Shown piece after piece: positions 35,892 to 44,830 of a stretch of 64,000 nucleotides of DNA. This DNA is from Isoptericola variabilis 225. GTDB lineage: Bacteria; Actinomycetota; Actinomycetes; Actinomycetales; Cellulomonadaceae. The notes beneath the pieces were generated by a model that was given only the letters and a program-made list of their open reading frames with translations, did no database searches and was not told the origin of the DNA. The position numbers and the translations under genes were made by a program. The stretch spans positions 2,294,001 to 2,358,000 of the forward strand of contig NC_015588.1 of NCBI RefSeq assembly GCF_000215105.1, read 5' to 3'. Each line of letters opens with the position of its first letter. Within the stretch, counting starts at the first letter, position 1.

Positions 35892-37154
35892 ATGCACCAC
35901 CACGCTGCTGACGACCTCACGCCGACCTCCGGCGTCCCCGAGCCCGCCGCCGGGCCGGGCGGGCGCACGGGCCTGTGGCTCGTGGGAGCGCGCGGCTCCG
36001 TCGCGACGACCGCGACGCTCGGCCTCGCGGCGCTGGCGCACGGCGACGCCGCCCCGACGGGCTGCGTGACCGCGCAGCCCGCGTTCGACGGCGTCCCCCT
36101 GCCCGCGTTCGCCGACCTCGTCGTCGGCGGGCACGACGTCTCGCCGTGCCCCATGGTCAAGCGCGCCGAGGCGCTCGTCGAGGCCGGCATGATCGCGCCG
36201 CGCTTCCTCGCGGCGGCGCGCCCCGCGCTCGAGTCCGCCGACGCCGAGGTGCGGACCGGGTACGACCCGCGCGAGCACCAGGGCTCCCAGCAGCAGGCCG
36301 CCGAGCGGCTCGCCGCCGACGTCGTCGCCTTCCGCGAGCGGCACCGGCTCGCGCGCGTCGTCGTCGTCGACCTCGCCTCGACCGAGCCGCCCGTCGAGCC
36401 GCTGCCCGAGCACGACGACGTGGACGCGCTGCGCGCGGCGCTCGCCGACCCGGCCCGGACGGTCCTGCCGCCGTCGTCGGTCACCGCGTACGCGGCCGTG
36501 CTCGCGGGCGCCCCGTACGCCGCGTTCACGCCGTCGGCCGGCATGGCCATCCCGGCGCTCACGCGCCTCGCGGCCGAGGCGGGCGTCCCCGTCGCCGGCC
36601 AGGACGGCAAGACCGGCCAGACCTGGCTGCGCACGGTGCTCGCCCCGGCCTTCGCCGCGCGCGGCCTGCGCGTGCTGTCGTGGGCCGGCACGAACCTGCT
36701 CGGCGGCGGCGACGGCGCCACGCTCGCCGACCCGGAGAACGTGCGGAGCAAGCTCGCGACGAAGTCGCGCGGCCTGCGCGACCTCACCGGCTCCGACACC
36801 ACGCCGCTGCACATCGACAACGTGCCGGATCTCGGCGACATCAAGGTCGCGTGGGACCACGTGCACGTCGAGGGCTTCCTCGGCTCCCGCCTGACGCTGC
36901 AGACCACGTGGAGCGCGTACGACTCGATGCTCGCCGCCCCGCTCGTGCTCGACCTCGCCCGCCTGCTCGCGCTCGCGCACGCGGCCGGCGTCGCCGGCCC
37001 GGTGCCCGAGCTCGGGTTCTTCTTCAAGGACCCGTGGGCGTCCGACACGCACGACGCCGCCGCGCAGGCGGCCGAGCTGCAGGCCTGGGCCCGGGACGTC
37101 GCGGACCGTCTCGCCGCCCGCGAGACCCCCGGCGCGCCCCGGGCCGGGGCGTGA
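35892..37154 (+). CDS. inositol-3-phosphate synthase-type cyclase of the ebo cluster
   Basis: A 420-residue protein of the myo-inositol-phosphate synthase family, which cyclises a hexose phosphate using bound NAD+. The dinucleotide loop is VGARGSVATT (31-40). QDGKTGQTW (237-245), NLLGGGDGATL (268-278) and RSKLATKSR (285-293) are variants of the family core motifs, and DIKVAWDHVHVEGFLG follows. It begins with a disordered His/Pro-rich tail. In cyanobacterial ebo clusters the cyclase position is filled by EboD, a 3-dehydroquinate-synthase-like enzyme; here an unrelated cyclase occupies it. The product could be inositol phosphate or another cyclitol. Its stop overlaps eboC as GTGA. Confidence 0.78.
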   Translation: MHHHAADDLTPTSGVPEPAAGPGGRTGLWLVGARGSVATTATLGLAALAHGDAAPTGCVTAQPAFDGVPLPAFADLVVGGHDVSPCPMVKRAEALVEAGMIAPRFLAAARPALESADAEVRTGYDPREHQGSQQQAAERLAADVVAFRERHRLARVVVVDLASTEPPVEPLPEHDDVDALRAALADPARTVLPPSSVTAYAAVLAGAPYAAFTPSAGMAIPALTRLAAEAGVPVAGQDGKTGQTWLRTVLAPAFAARGLRVLSWAGTNLLGGGDGATLADPENVRSKLATKSRGLRDLTGSDTTPLHIDNVPDLGDIKVAWDHVHVEGFLGSRLTLQTTWSAYDSMLAAPLVLDLARLLALAHAAGVAGPVPELGFFFKDPWASDTHDAAAQAAELQAWARDVADRLAARETPGAPRAGA

Positions 37155-38050
37155 CCCCCCGCGACGTCGCCGAGCTCGTCCGCGCCCCCGCGGCGCTGAC
37201 CGTGCTCGGCGACACCCTCGCCGGCATGGCGTCGGCGCCCCCGGGGACCCGCGTCCCGGCGCGCCGGGCGCTGCTGCCCGCGGCGTCGGCGTGCCTCTAC
37301 CTCGGCGGCATGGCGCTCAACGACTACGCGGACCGCGACCTCGACGCCGTCGAGCGGCCCGAGCGGCCCCTGCCGTCCGGGCGCGTGACGCCGGGCCAGG
37401 CGCTCGCCGTCGGTGCCGGGCTCACCGCGGCGGGCGTCACGATCGCGGGCGTGGCGGGCGGTCGCCGCTCGCTCGCCGTCGCGCTGCCGCTGGCCGCGTG
37501 CGTCTGGACCTACGACCTCGTGGCCAAGGACCGCCCCGTGGGCCCGGTGGTCATGGCCGCGTGCCGCGGGCTCGACGTCCTGCTCGGCGCGGCCCCCACC
37601 GGCCTGCGCCCGGCCCTGCCCGCCGCGGGCGCGCTCGCGGCCCACACCCTCGGCGTCACCGCGCTCTCGCGCGGCGAGGTGCACGGCACGACGACAGCAG
37701 TCGCCGGCACGGTCGCGGCCGGCACGGTCGCGGTCACCGCCCTGAGCGCCGCCGCCGCCGTGGCCCGCGGCGGCACGGGCTCGGCGGCGAGCCGCGTCGG
37801 CGCGGTCGCCGCCGCGGCGGCCTACGCGGCCTCGTGCCTGCCGGCGCAGGCGCGTGCCGCCCAGGACCCCTCGGCCGGCGCCGCGCGCGCCGCGACCGGC
37901 GCGGGCATCCGTGCCATGGTCCCGCTGCAGGCGGCATGGACCCTGCGGGGCGGGCGTCTCGCCTCGACCGCCGTCCTGGCCGCGGCGGCGGCCGCCGGCC
38001 AGCTCCTGCGGCGCCGCAGCCGTGCCCGGGCGGGGGTGAGCATCACGTGA
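37151..38050 (+). CDS. eboC: EboC-type UbiA prenyltransferase
   Basis: A 299-residue membrane-embedded aromatic/sugar prenyltransferase with seven to nine predicted helices. The two Asp-rich motifs are NDYADRDLD (about residues 56-64), which binds Mg-diphosphate, and YDLVAKD in the second half. It should transfer a prenyl chain to a small acceptor. In this operon the acceptor is plausibly the cyclitol made by the preceding gene. GTGA overlaps on both sides couple it to its neighbours. The EboC assignment rests on the flanking eboA/B/E/F genes. Confidence 0.8.
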   Translation: MTPRDVAELVRAPAALTVLGDTLAGMASAPPGTRVPARRALLPAASACLYLGGMALNDYADRDLDAVERPERPLPSGRVTPGQALAVGAGLTAAGVTIAGVAGGRRSLAVALPLAACVWTYDLVAKDRPVGPVVMAACRGLDVLLGAAPTGLRPALPAAGALAAHTLGVTALSRGEVHGTTTAVAGTVAAGTVAVTALSAAAAVARGGTGSAASRVGAVAAAAAYAASCLPAQARAAQDPSAGAARAATGAGIRAMVPLQAAWTLRGGRLASTAVLAAAAAAGQLLRRRSRARAGVSIT

Positions 38051-38958
38051 GCGACCCCGGCGCACCCCCGTTCCTGCTCGGCTACGGCACCAACGGCTTC
38101 GGCGACCACCCGCTGCCCGCCGCGCTCGACGTCCTCGACGCGCTCGGCTACGACGCCGTCGCCCTCACGCTCGGCTTCCCGCACCTCGACCCGTTCTCGG
38201 CGAGCGCGGACGCCGAGGTCGCTGCCGCCGGCGACCGGCTCGCCCGCATGCGCGGCGGCTCGGGCGCGGCCGTCGTCGTCGAGACGGGCACGCGCTTCCT
38301 GCTCGACCCGTGGACCAAGCACCGCCCGACGCTCGTGGACGCCGAGGCCGAGCTGCGGCTGCGCTACCTCGAGCGCGCGGTCGACGTCGCGGCGGCGCTC
38401 GGGGCGACGTGCGTGAGCTTCTTCTCCGGGATCCTCCCGGCGCACGACGCCCCGGCCGAGGGCTGGGCGCGCCTGCGCGACCGGCTCCCACGGCTCCTGG
38501 GCCACGCGCGCGACCGGGGCGTGCGCCTGTCGCTCGAGCCCGAGCCCGGGATGCTCGTCGAGACCGTCGCCGACGCGCTGCGCCTGCACGCGCAGCTCGG
38601 CGACCCGGACGGCCTCGGCGTGACCGTCGACGTCGGGCACTGCCTCGTCGTCGAGCCCGACGGCGTGACGGGCGCCCTCGAGGCGGCCGCCCCGCTGCTC
38701 ACCAACGTCCAGCTCGACGACATGCCGCGCACGCACCACGAGCACCGCCCGTTCGGCGAGGGCGACCTCGATCTGCGGCTGACGCTCGCGACCCTCGCGG
38801 ACGTCGGCTACACCGGCGTCGCCGCCGTCGAGCTGCCCCGCCACTCGCACGACGCCCCGAACCTCGCCCGCGCGAGCATCGACGCCCTGCGCGCGGCGTG
38901 GGCCGACGTCGTCGGCTCCGCCGTCCCTCAGGCCGAACCCGAGGAGGTCCACCCATGA
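38047..38958 (+). CDS. sugar-phosphate isomerase/epimerase-like TIM barrel
   Basis: A 303-residue xylose-isomerase-like (AP endonuclease 2 superfamily) barrel. Metal-site regions are visible in LSLEPEPGMLVE, VTVDVGHCLVVE and NVQLDDMPRTHHEH, with AAVELPRHSHD near the end. It is distinct from the second TIM barrel, EboE, later in the operon. It would isomerise or epimerise a sugar or cyclitol phosphate; the true substrate is unknown. The start overlaps the eboC stop (GTGA) and its stop overlaps the eboA start (ATGA). Confidence 0.78.
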   Translation: MSDPGAPPFLLGYGTNGFGDHPLPAALDVLDALGYDAVALTLGFPHLDPFSASADAEVAAAGDRLARMRGGSGAAVVVETGTRFLLDPWTKHRPTLVDAEAELRLRYLERAVDVAAALGATCVSFFSGILPAHDAPAEGWARLRDRLPRLLGHARDRGVRLSLEPEPGMLVETVADALRLHAQLGDPDGLGVTVDVGHCLVVEPDGVTGALEAAAPLLTNVQLDDMPRTHHEHRPFGEGDLDLRLTLATLADVGYTGVAAVELPRHSHDAPNLARASIDALRAAWADVVGSAVPQAEPEEVHP

Positions 38959-39596
38959 CATCCACCTGGCTCGACGACGCCCGCGCCGACGTCGCGCGCG
39001 ACCCCGACACGCTCGCGCGCGCCTTCGCGCTCGCCGGGCGCAAGGTCGGGCGCGGGCCGCTCCGGCCCGACGCCGACCCCACGGGCGTGGTGCACGGCAC
39101 GGTCGACGACGCCGCGCGCGCCGAGCTCGTCGTCGCGGTCGTCGACGCCGCCGGCGCGGCCGGGGCCGCCACCCGCCTCGCGGAGCTCTACCGGCACGGT
39201 GACGCCGCCGAGCGGCGCGGCGTCCTGCGCGGCCTCGACGCGCTCGAGCGGCGCGCCGCGACGGACGACGGCACGCCTGCGGACGACGTCGCACCGCTCG
39301 TCAGCACCGGCGTCGAGCTCGCCGAGGACGCCCTGCGGACGAACGACCCGTCGCTCGTGGCCGCCGCGGTGGGCCCGTTCGGCAGCCACCACCTCGACCA
39401 GCACACCTGGCGCCACGCGGTCCTCAAGCTCGTGTTCATGGGCGTGAGCCTCGACGCGGTCGCCGACCTCGAGGCACGCACCGACGACGAGCTCGCGCGC
39501 ATGGCCGCCGACTTCGCGGCCGAGCGCCGCGCGGCAGGCCGGCCCGTCCCGGCCGACGTCGACCGCCTGGTCCCCGCCACGAGCACGAAGGAGTGA
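38955..39596 (+). CDS. eboA: EboA family protein
   Basis: A 213-residue helical protein. The C-terminal half has the family blocks AEDALRTNDPSLVAAAV, GPFGSHHLDQHTWRHAVLKL and FMGVSLDAVADL, followed by DDELARMAADFAAERRAAG. EboA has no known biochemical function; in other phyla it is always coded with EboB, C, E and F. An Ala-rich N-terminal half resembles helical repeats. AAGGAG at its end serves eboB. Confidence 0.78.
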   Translation: MTSTWLDDARADVARDPDTLARAFALAGRKVGRGPLRPDADPTGVVHGTVDDAARAELVVAVVDAAGAAGAATRLAELYRHGDAAERRGVLRGLDALERRAATDDGTPADDVAPLVSTGVELAEDALRTNDPSLVAAAVGPFGSHHLDQHTWRHAVLKLVFMGVSLDAVADLEARTDDELARMAADFAAERRAAGRPVPADVDRLVPATSTKE

Positions 39597-39598
39597 GC

Positions 39599-40474
39599 AT
39601 GCGCATCCTCGACCCGCACATCCACATGACGAGCCGGACGACCGACGACTACGAGGCCCTGTACGCCGCGGGCGTTCGGGCCGTCGTCGAGCCGGCCTTC
39701 TGGCTCGGGCAGCCGCGCACGAGCGTCGGCTCGTTCCTCGACTACTTCGACTCGCTGCTCGGCTGGGAGAGGTTCAGGGCCGCGCAGTTCGGCATCCGGC
39801 ACCACGCGACGATCGCGCTCAACCCGAAGGAGGCGAACGACCCGCGCTGCCGCGAGGTGCTCGCCGAGATCCCGCGCTACCTGCTCAAGGACGGCGTCGT
39901 GGCCGTCGGCGAGGTCGGCTACGACTCGATGACCCCCGCCGAGGACGAGGTCTTCGCCGCCCAGCTGCAGATGGCCCGCGAGGCCGAGCTGCCCGTGCTC
40001 GTGCACACGCCGCACCGCGACAAGCTCGCCGGGACGCGCCGCACGCTCGACGTCGTGCGCGAGTCGGGGCTGCCGGCGGGCCACGTGCTCGTCGACCACC
40101 TCAACGAGACCAACGTGGCCCTCGTGCTCGACGCGGGCGCGTGGGCGGGCTTCTCGATCTACCCCGACACCAAGATGGACGAGCACCGCATGGTCGCCCT
40201 CCTCCAGGAGCACGGGCTCGAGCGCATGATCGTGAACTCCGCCGCGGACTGGGGCCGCTCGGACCCGCTGAAGACCGTGAAGACCGCCCGCGCGATGCTC
40301 GAGGCGGGCTTCACCGAGGACGACGTCGACCGCGTGCTGTGGCGCAACCCTGTCGAGTTCTACGGGCAGTCGGGCAACCTCGTCCTCGACCCGGTCCCGG
40401 GCTTCGTGCCCGGGGAGGTGCCCGCTCCCGCCGAGTTCGAGGGCTCGTCCGTCCTGCGCGGCGCGCGGGTCTGA
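39599..40474 (+). CDS. eboB: EboB, TatD-like metal-dependent hydrolase
   Basis: A 291-residue amidohydrolase-fold protein. Metal ligands are visible as LDPHIHM (HxH), VGEVGYDS (Glu), LVHTPHRDK (His), LVDHLNET (His) and NSAADWGRSDP (Asp). Family members are annotated TatD-like but differ from true TatD nucleases, and the physiological substrate is unknown. I chose ATG 39599 because AAGGAG lies five bases upstream; a GTG at 39593 would add two residues. Confidence 0.82.
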   Translation: MRILDPHIHMTSRTTDDYEALYAAGVRAVVEPAFWLGQPRTSVGSFLDYFDSLLGWERFRAAQFGIRHHATIALNPKEANDPRCREVLAEIPRYLLKDGVVAVGEVGYDSMTPAEDEVFAAQLQMAREAELPVLVHTPHRDKLAGTRRTLDVVRESGLPAGHVLVDHLNETNVALVLDAGAWAGFSIYPDTKMDEHRMVALLQEHGLERMIVNSAADWGRSDPLKTVKTARAMLEAGFTEDDVDRVLWRNPVEFYGQSGNLVLDPVPGFVPGEVPAPAEFEGSSVLRGARV

Positions 40475-40489
40475 CCGGGGGCCGCGCAC

Positions 40490-41680
40490 GTGCTTCTCTC
40501 GTACTGCACCAACGTCCACCCCGCCGAGGACCTCGACGGCGTCGTCGCGCAGCTCGAGCGCTACGCCGCGCCCGTGCGCGCGGCGTCGGGCCTCGACGAG
40601 CTCGGCGTCGGGCTGTGGCTGCCCGCCGCGCTCGCGCACCGCCTCGACCGCTCCGCGGCCGACCGCGAGCGCCTGCGCGCCGTGCTCGCCGAGCACCGGC
40701 TCGTCGTGCACACGCTCAACGCGTTCCCGTACGGCGGGTTCCACGACGACGTGGTCAAGCTCGCGGTGTACTCCCCCACGTGGGCCGAACGGGCGCGCCT
40801 GAGCTACGTGCTCGCGTGCGCGCGCGTGCTCGCGGACCTCCTGCCCGACGGCGTCGACGGCTCGATCTCGACGCTCCCGCTCGCGTGGCGCGCCCCGTGG
40901 ACGGCCGCCGACGACGACGAGGCGACGCGCGCGTTCGCGCGGCTGTCGGCCGAGCTGCGGGACCTCGCGGCGCGGACCGGGCGGGTCGTGCGCGTCGCCG
41001 TCGAGCCCGAGCCCGGCTGCGTGCTCGACACCGTGGACGACGTCGTCGCGTGGCTCGCGCCGCGCACCGCCGCCGACCGGCCCGACGACGTGCGGATCGA
41101 CCCCGAGCACGTCGGGGTGTGCCTCGACACCTGCCACCTCGCGGTGTCGTTCGCCGACCCGGCGGGTGCGGTGCGCCGCATCACCGACGCGGGCCTGCGC
41201 GTGGTCAAGGTCCAGGCGTCGGCCGCGCTGCACGTCGCCGACCCGTCCGACCCCGCGGCGCGTGCCGCCGTCGGGCGGTTCGCCGAGCAGCGGTACCTGC
41301 ACCAGACGCGCGAGCTCGGGCCCGACGGCACCGTGCGCGGCGTGGACGACCTCCCGCCCGCCCTCGCCGGCGCCCTGCCCGGCGAGGGTCCCTGGCGCGT
41401 GCACTTCCACGTGCCGCTGCACCACGAGCCGGCGGCCCCGCTCGGCTCGACGACCGACGTCCTGCGCGAGGCGGTGGCCGCCGTCGCGGCCGCACCGCAC
41501 GGCGACGCCGTGCACCTCGACGTCGAGACCTACACCTGGTCCGTGCTGCCGCCCGACGTCCTGCCGGGCGGCGACGACGAGCTCGCCGCGGGCATCGCCG
41601 CCGAGGTGCGGTGGGCCGCCGAGCACCTGCTGGACCCGGCGCCGGCCGCGGCCGGTCGCCCCGAGAGGAGCGCCGTATGA
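40490..41680 (+). CDS. eboE: EboE, xylose-isomerase-like metabolite-traffic protein
   Basis: A 396-residue TIM-barrel protein. Diagnostic blocks are LLSYCTNVHPAEDLD at the start, TLNAFPYGGFHDDVVK, VAVEPEPGCVLDTVDD, GVCLDTCHLAVSF and HFHVPLHHEP near the end. In cyanobacteria EboE belongs to the genes needed for movement of a secondary metabolite to the periplasm. Its chemistry is unknown. The stop overlaps the eboF start (ATGA). Confidence 0.82.
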   Translation: MLLSYCTNVHPAEDLDGVVAQLERYAAPVRAASGLDELGVGLWLPAALAHRLDRSAADRERLRAVLAEHRLVVHTLNAFPYGGFHDDVVKLAVYSPTWAERARLSYVLACARVLADLLPDGVDGSISTLPLAWRAPWTAADDDEATRAFARLSAELRDLAARTGRVVRVAVEPEPGCVLDTVDDVVAWLAPRTAADRPDDVRIDPEHVGVCLDTCHLAVSFADPAGAVRRITDAGLRVVKVQASAALHVADPSDPAARAAVGRFAEQRYLHQTRELGPDGTVRGVDDLPPALAGALPGEGPWRVHFHVPLHHEPAAPLGSTTDVLREAVAAVAAAPHGDAVHLDVETYTWSVLPPDVLPGGDDELAAGIAAEVRWAAEHLLDPAPAAAGRPERSAV

Positions 41681-43098
41681 AGCCCGTCCTGCTGCTCGAC
41701 GTCGTCGGGCTGACCGCCAAGGCGCTGGCGCACATGCCCCGCCTGCGACGCCTCGCCGCGGGCGGGTGGTCCTCCGAGCTCGCGACCGTGCTGCCCGCCG
41801 TGACGTGCAGCGTGCAGTCGACCATGCTCACCGGCCTGTCCCCCGCCGAGCACGGCATCGTCGGCAACGGCTGGTACTTCCGCGAGCTGGGCGACGTCTA
41901 CCTGTGGCGCCAGCACAACCGGCTCGTCGCGGGCGAGAAGCTGTGGGAGGCCGCGCGCCGCGCCGACCCGGAGTACTCGGCGGCCAACGTGTGCTGGTGG
42001 TACGCGATGGGCATGACGACCGACGTGACCGTCACGCCGCGCCCGATCTACCACGCCGACGGGCGCAAGTCGCCCGACGCGTACGTGCGCCCGCCGGCCC
42101 TCCACGACGAGCTGACGGACCGGTTCGGCGACTTCCCGCTGTTCACCTACTGGGGCCCGACGGCGTCGATCACCTCGACCCGGTGGATCGTCGACGCGAC
42201 GCGGCACCTGCTGCGCACCCGCGCGTCGGACCTCACGATGGCCTACCTGCCGCACCTCGACTACGACCTGCAGCGCTTCGGCCCGGACTCGCCGCAGGCC
42301 GACGCCGCGGCCGCCGAGCTCGACGCCGCGATGGCGCCGCTGCTCGACCAGGCCGAGGCCGACGGCGTCACGGTCGTCGTGGTCTCGGAGTACGGCATCG
42401 CCGAGGCGAACCGGCCCGTGCACCTCAACCGCATCCTGCGGCGCGAGGGCCTGCTCGAGGTGTACGTGCAGGACGGCCGCGAGCAGCTCGACCCGTGGAC
42501 GTCGCGCGCCTTCGCGGTCGCCGACCACCAGGTCGCGCACGTCTACGTCACCGACGACGCGGACGTGCCGCGCGTCGCCGACCTGCTCCGGGGCGTCCCG
42601 GGCGTCGACGAGGTGCTCGACCGCCAGGCGCAGGCCCGCTACGGGCTGGACCACGAGCGGTCGGGCGAGCTCGTCGTCGTCGCCGACCCGGGCGCGTGGT
42701 TCACGTACTACTTCTGGCTCGACGACGCGCGGGCGCCCGAGTACGCACGCGGCGTCGACATCCACCGCAAGCCGGGCTACGACCCGGCCGAGCTCTTCTT
42801 CGACCCGGCCGACCCGCTCGCCAAGGCGAAGGCGGGGCTCAACCTGGTGCGCAAGAAGCTCGGCCTGCGCTACGCGATGAGCACCGTCCCGCTCGACGCG
42901 TCGTACGTGCGCGGCACGCACGGCCGCCTGCCCACGTCGTCCGCGGACACGCCGCTCGTGCTGTGCTCCGACGCGCGCGTGCCGGCGTCGGTCGCGCCGT
43001 TCGTCGAGGCCGACGGGCGGCAGGTGCCCGCCGCGGGGGTCAAGGACCTCGTGCTCGAGCTCCAGGGCCTGCGGGAGGGGGCGAGCACGCCGCGGTGA
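41677..43098 (+). CDS. eboF: EboF, alkaline-phosphatase-superfamily protein
   Basis: A 473-residue protein of the nucleotide pyrophosphatase/alkaline phosphatase fold. The first metal Asp is in LLLDVVG (Asp8) and the nucleophile is Thr43 in PAVTCSVQSTM. The later sites are YLPHLDYDLQRFGP and the family's SDHG position, which reads SEYGIAE here, so the usual Asp-His pair is Glu-Tyr. HQVAHVYV may provide a further His, and THGRLPT supplies the last. It could hydrolyse a phosphodiester or diphosphate link, with altered metal use. It is the last operon gene; no obvious terminator follows before 43171. Confidence 0.8.
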   Translation: MKPVLLLDVVGLTAKALAHMPRLRRLAAGGWSSELATVLPAVTCSVQSTMLTGLSPAEHGIVGNGWYFRELGDVYLWRQHNRLVAGEKLWEAARRADPEYSAANVCWWYAMGMTTDVTVTPRPIYHADGRKSPDAYVRPPALHDELTDRFGDFPLFTYWGPTASITSTRWIVDATRHLLRTRASDLTMAYLPHLDYDLQRFGPDSPQADAAAAELDAAMAPLLDQAEADGVTVVVVSEYGIAEANRPVHLNRILRREGLLEVYVQDGREQLDPWTSRAFAVADHQVAHVYVTDDADVPRVADLLRGVPGVDEVLDRQAQARYGLDHERSGELVVVADPGAWFTYYFWLDDARAPEYARGVDIHRKPGYDPAELFFDPADPLAKAKAGLNLVRKKLGLRYAMSTVPLDASYVRGTHGRLPTSSADTPLVLCSDARVPASVAPFVEADGRQVPAAGVKDLVLELQGLREGASTPR

Positions 43099-43170
43099 CG
43101 AGCGTTTGCCCTGCGTACGGCGGGGTTCTGTGGTCGGCTGGAGGATGACACCGACTGCAGGAGGCGCGTC

Positions 43171-43821
43171 ATGAGCGACACCCGGCGTCCCTACGGACAG
43201 CCCGACCCCGAGCACGACCGTGGCGCCGTCCCGCCTCAGGACCCCGCGTACCCCCCGGCGGTCCCGCCGCCCGCGTACGACACGCGGCCGATCGTCGTCC
43301 CGTCGCCGGCGTACGAGCAGCGCCCGGGCACGGTCCCGACGGGCGAGCCCGCCGACGCCTGGGACGCCCCCGTCCCGGCGCCGGGCGAGAACCTGCGGCT
43401 CAACGCGGGCCGCTTCTGGGCCGGCGCCGCCGCGACCGTGCTCGTGTGCGCCCTCATCGGCTTCGCCGCGTCCGTGATCATCGAGCAGGTCTTCGACCTC
43501 GAGCTGCTGTCGCCGCCCGACCTGTTCGACGCCGGCACGAGCGCCTCGTGGGCGGGTGCGGGCGCGCTGTTCGCGCTGCTCGCCGCCGTCGTGCTGCAGC
43601 TCCTCGTCGTCGCGACGCCGCGGCCCAGCATGTTCTTCGGCTGGCTCGTCGGGCTCACGGCGGTGATCCTGGCGGTCCTGCCGTTCACGGGCGACCCCGA
43701 CGTCCTGCCGGCGGTGCTGACCGCGCTCGTGTGGATCGTCCTCGGCCTCGCCGTGTGGTCGATGCTGACCGGGGTGCTCAGCCGGACGATCGTGCGTCCG
43801 CTGCCGCCGCCCGCCAGGTGA
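43171..43821 (+). CDS. DUF6069-type membrane protein
   Basis: A 216-residue protein with a Pro-rich disordered N-terminus (about 1-75, repeats of PAYxxRP) and then four membrane helices (FWAGAAATVLVCALIGFAA, ALFALLAAVVLQLLVVA, FFGWLVGLTAVILAVL, LTALVWIVLGLAVWSML). The helix pattern and LNAGRFWAG fit DUF6069, a family of unknown function. GAGGCGC precedes the ATG. Its 3' end runs into the tail of the winged-helix pseudogene on the other strand. Confidence 0.7.
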   Translation: MSDTRRPYGQPDPEHDRGAVPPQDPAYPPAVPPPAYDTRPIVVPSPAYEQRPGTVPTGEPADAWDAPVPAPGENLRLNAGRFWAGAAATVLVCALIGFAASVIIEQVFDLELLSPPDLFDAGTSASWAGAGALFALLAAVVLQLLVVATPRPSMFFGWLVGLTAVILAVLPFTGDPDVLPAVLTALVWIVLGLAVWSMLTGVLSRTIVRPLPPPAR

Positions 43822-44808
43822 CGACCAGGTCCCCGCGACCCGGCCGTCGACCCAGAACGTCGGCAGCACGTCGCCGTTGCGCCGGTACACGGCTGCGGCG
43901 GCCTCGTCGTCGAGCAGCCGTCCCCGCTCCTGGTGGGCCACCAGGAGGTGCTCCCAGCGCGGGAGCAGGCGCACGGGCGCCGGCGCGTCGCCGTCGACCG
44001 TCTCGCCGTCGGCGACGTCGAGCAGCTCGCGGCCGTCCGGGTCCACGAGCACGCGCAGGTCGAGGCGGGCCATCGCGCGCTTGAGCGGCGTCGCGCCGCG
44101 CACGCCGAGCCCGCGCGCGACGTCGGCGGCCGTCGCCGGCCCGAACGCCCGCAGGTAGCGCTCGACCGCCCGGGCCCGGGCCTCGTCCGGCTCGGGCACC
44201 TCGACCGGCAGCGGCAGGACCTCGGCGAACCACACGCGCCCGTCGACGTACCGCGGCGCACCGTGCGAGCCCCACCGGCCGCTCGGCGGCACGTGCACGA
44301 GCCCTCCGGCGGCCGAGGCCAGACGCCACCACGCGCGGCTCACGCCGCCCGGGATCGCGGCCGCGGCGTCGACCCCCGGGTGCCGGTCGGCGGCGAACGC
44401 CTCGACCTCGTCGACCGTGCGCGGCTCGGCGCAGTACGCCCGCACCGCCGCGTTGAGCTCGGTCAGGTCGATCCCGGCGCGGCGGGCACTCGGGAGCTAC
44501 GCCGCGAGCCGCTGCTCGGCCGAGACGGCGTCGAGCAGCGGCCAGTCGACCGACGGGACGAGGTGCAGCGTCGAGCGCATGACCGCCGCCTTGACCAGGG
44601 TGCGGTCGGTGAGCGCGCCCTCGAGGTCGGCGATCGTCTGGTCCGCGCGCCGCGCGTGCAGTGCGACGTACGGCATGTCCGCGTGCTGGGCCTGCAGGCC
44701 GCCCACGGCCCGCACGACGACCTCGACGTCGTCGTGCGAGCGCGCGAGCAGCCGCTGCCGGGCCAGCGTGGTCCGGTTGAGCTCGGCGTGCGTGACCGTC
44801 AGGCTCAT
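43800..44808 (-). pseudogene. winged-helix DNA-binding-domain protein (HTH_42 type) interrupted by a stop
   Basis: From ATG 44808 the frame encodes the typical start LNRTTLARQRLLARS, GGLQAQHADMPYVALHAR and RSTLHLV, then hits TAG at 44497-44499 after QRLAA. The same frame resumes with RRAGIDLTELNAAVRAYCAE and continues GRWGSHGAPRYV and PLPVEVPEPDEARARAVERY, to NGDVLPTFWVDGRVAGTW. Thus one in-frame amber codon splits the gene. The C-terminus also loses similarity after AGTW, where it meets the neighbouring gene. A single base change would restore the frame, so a sequencing error should be excluded. Intact members are DNA-binding proteins linked to DNA repair. Confidence 0.7.
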
Positions 44809-44830
44809 CGCTCCCCGCGGGCCGCGGACG

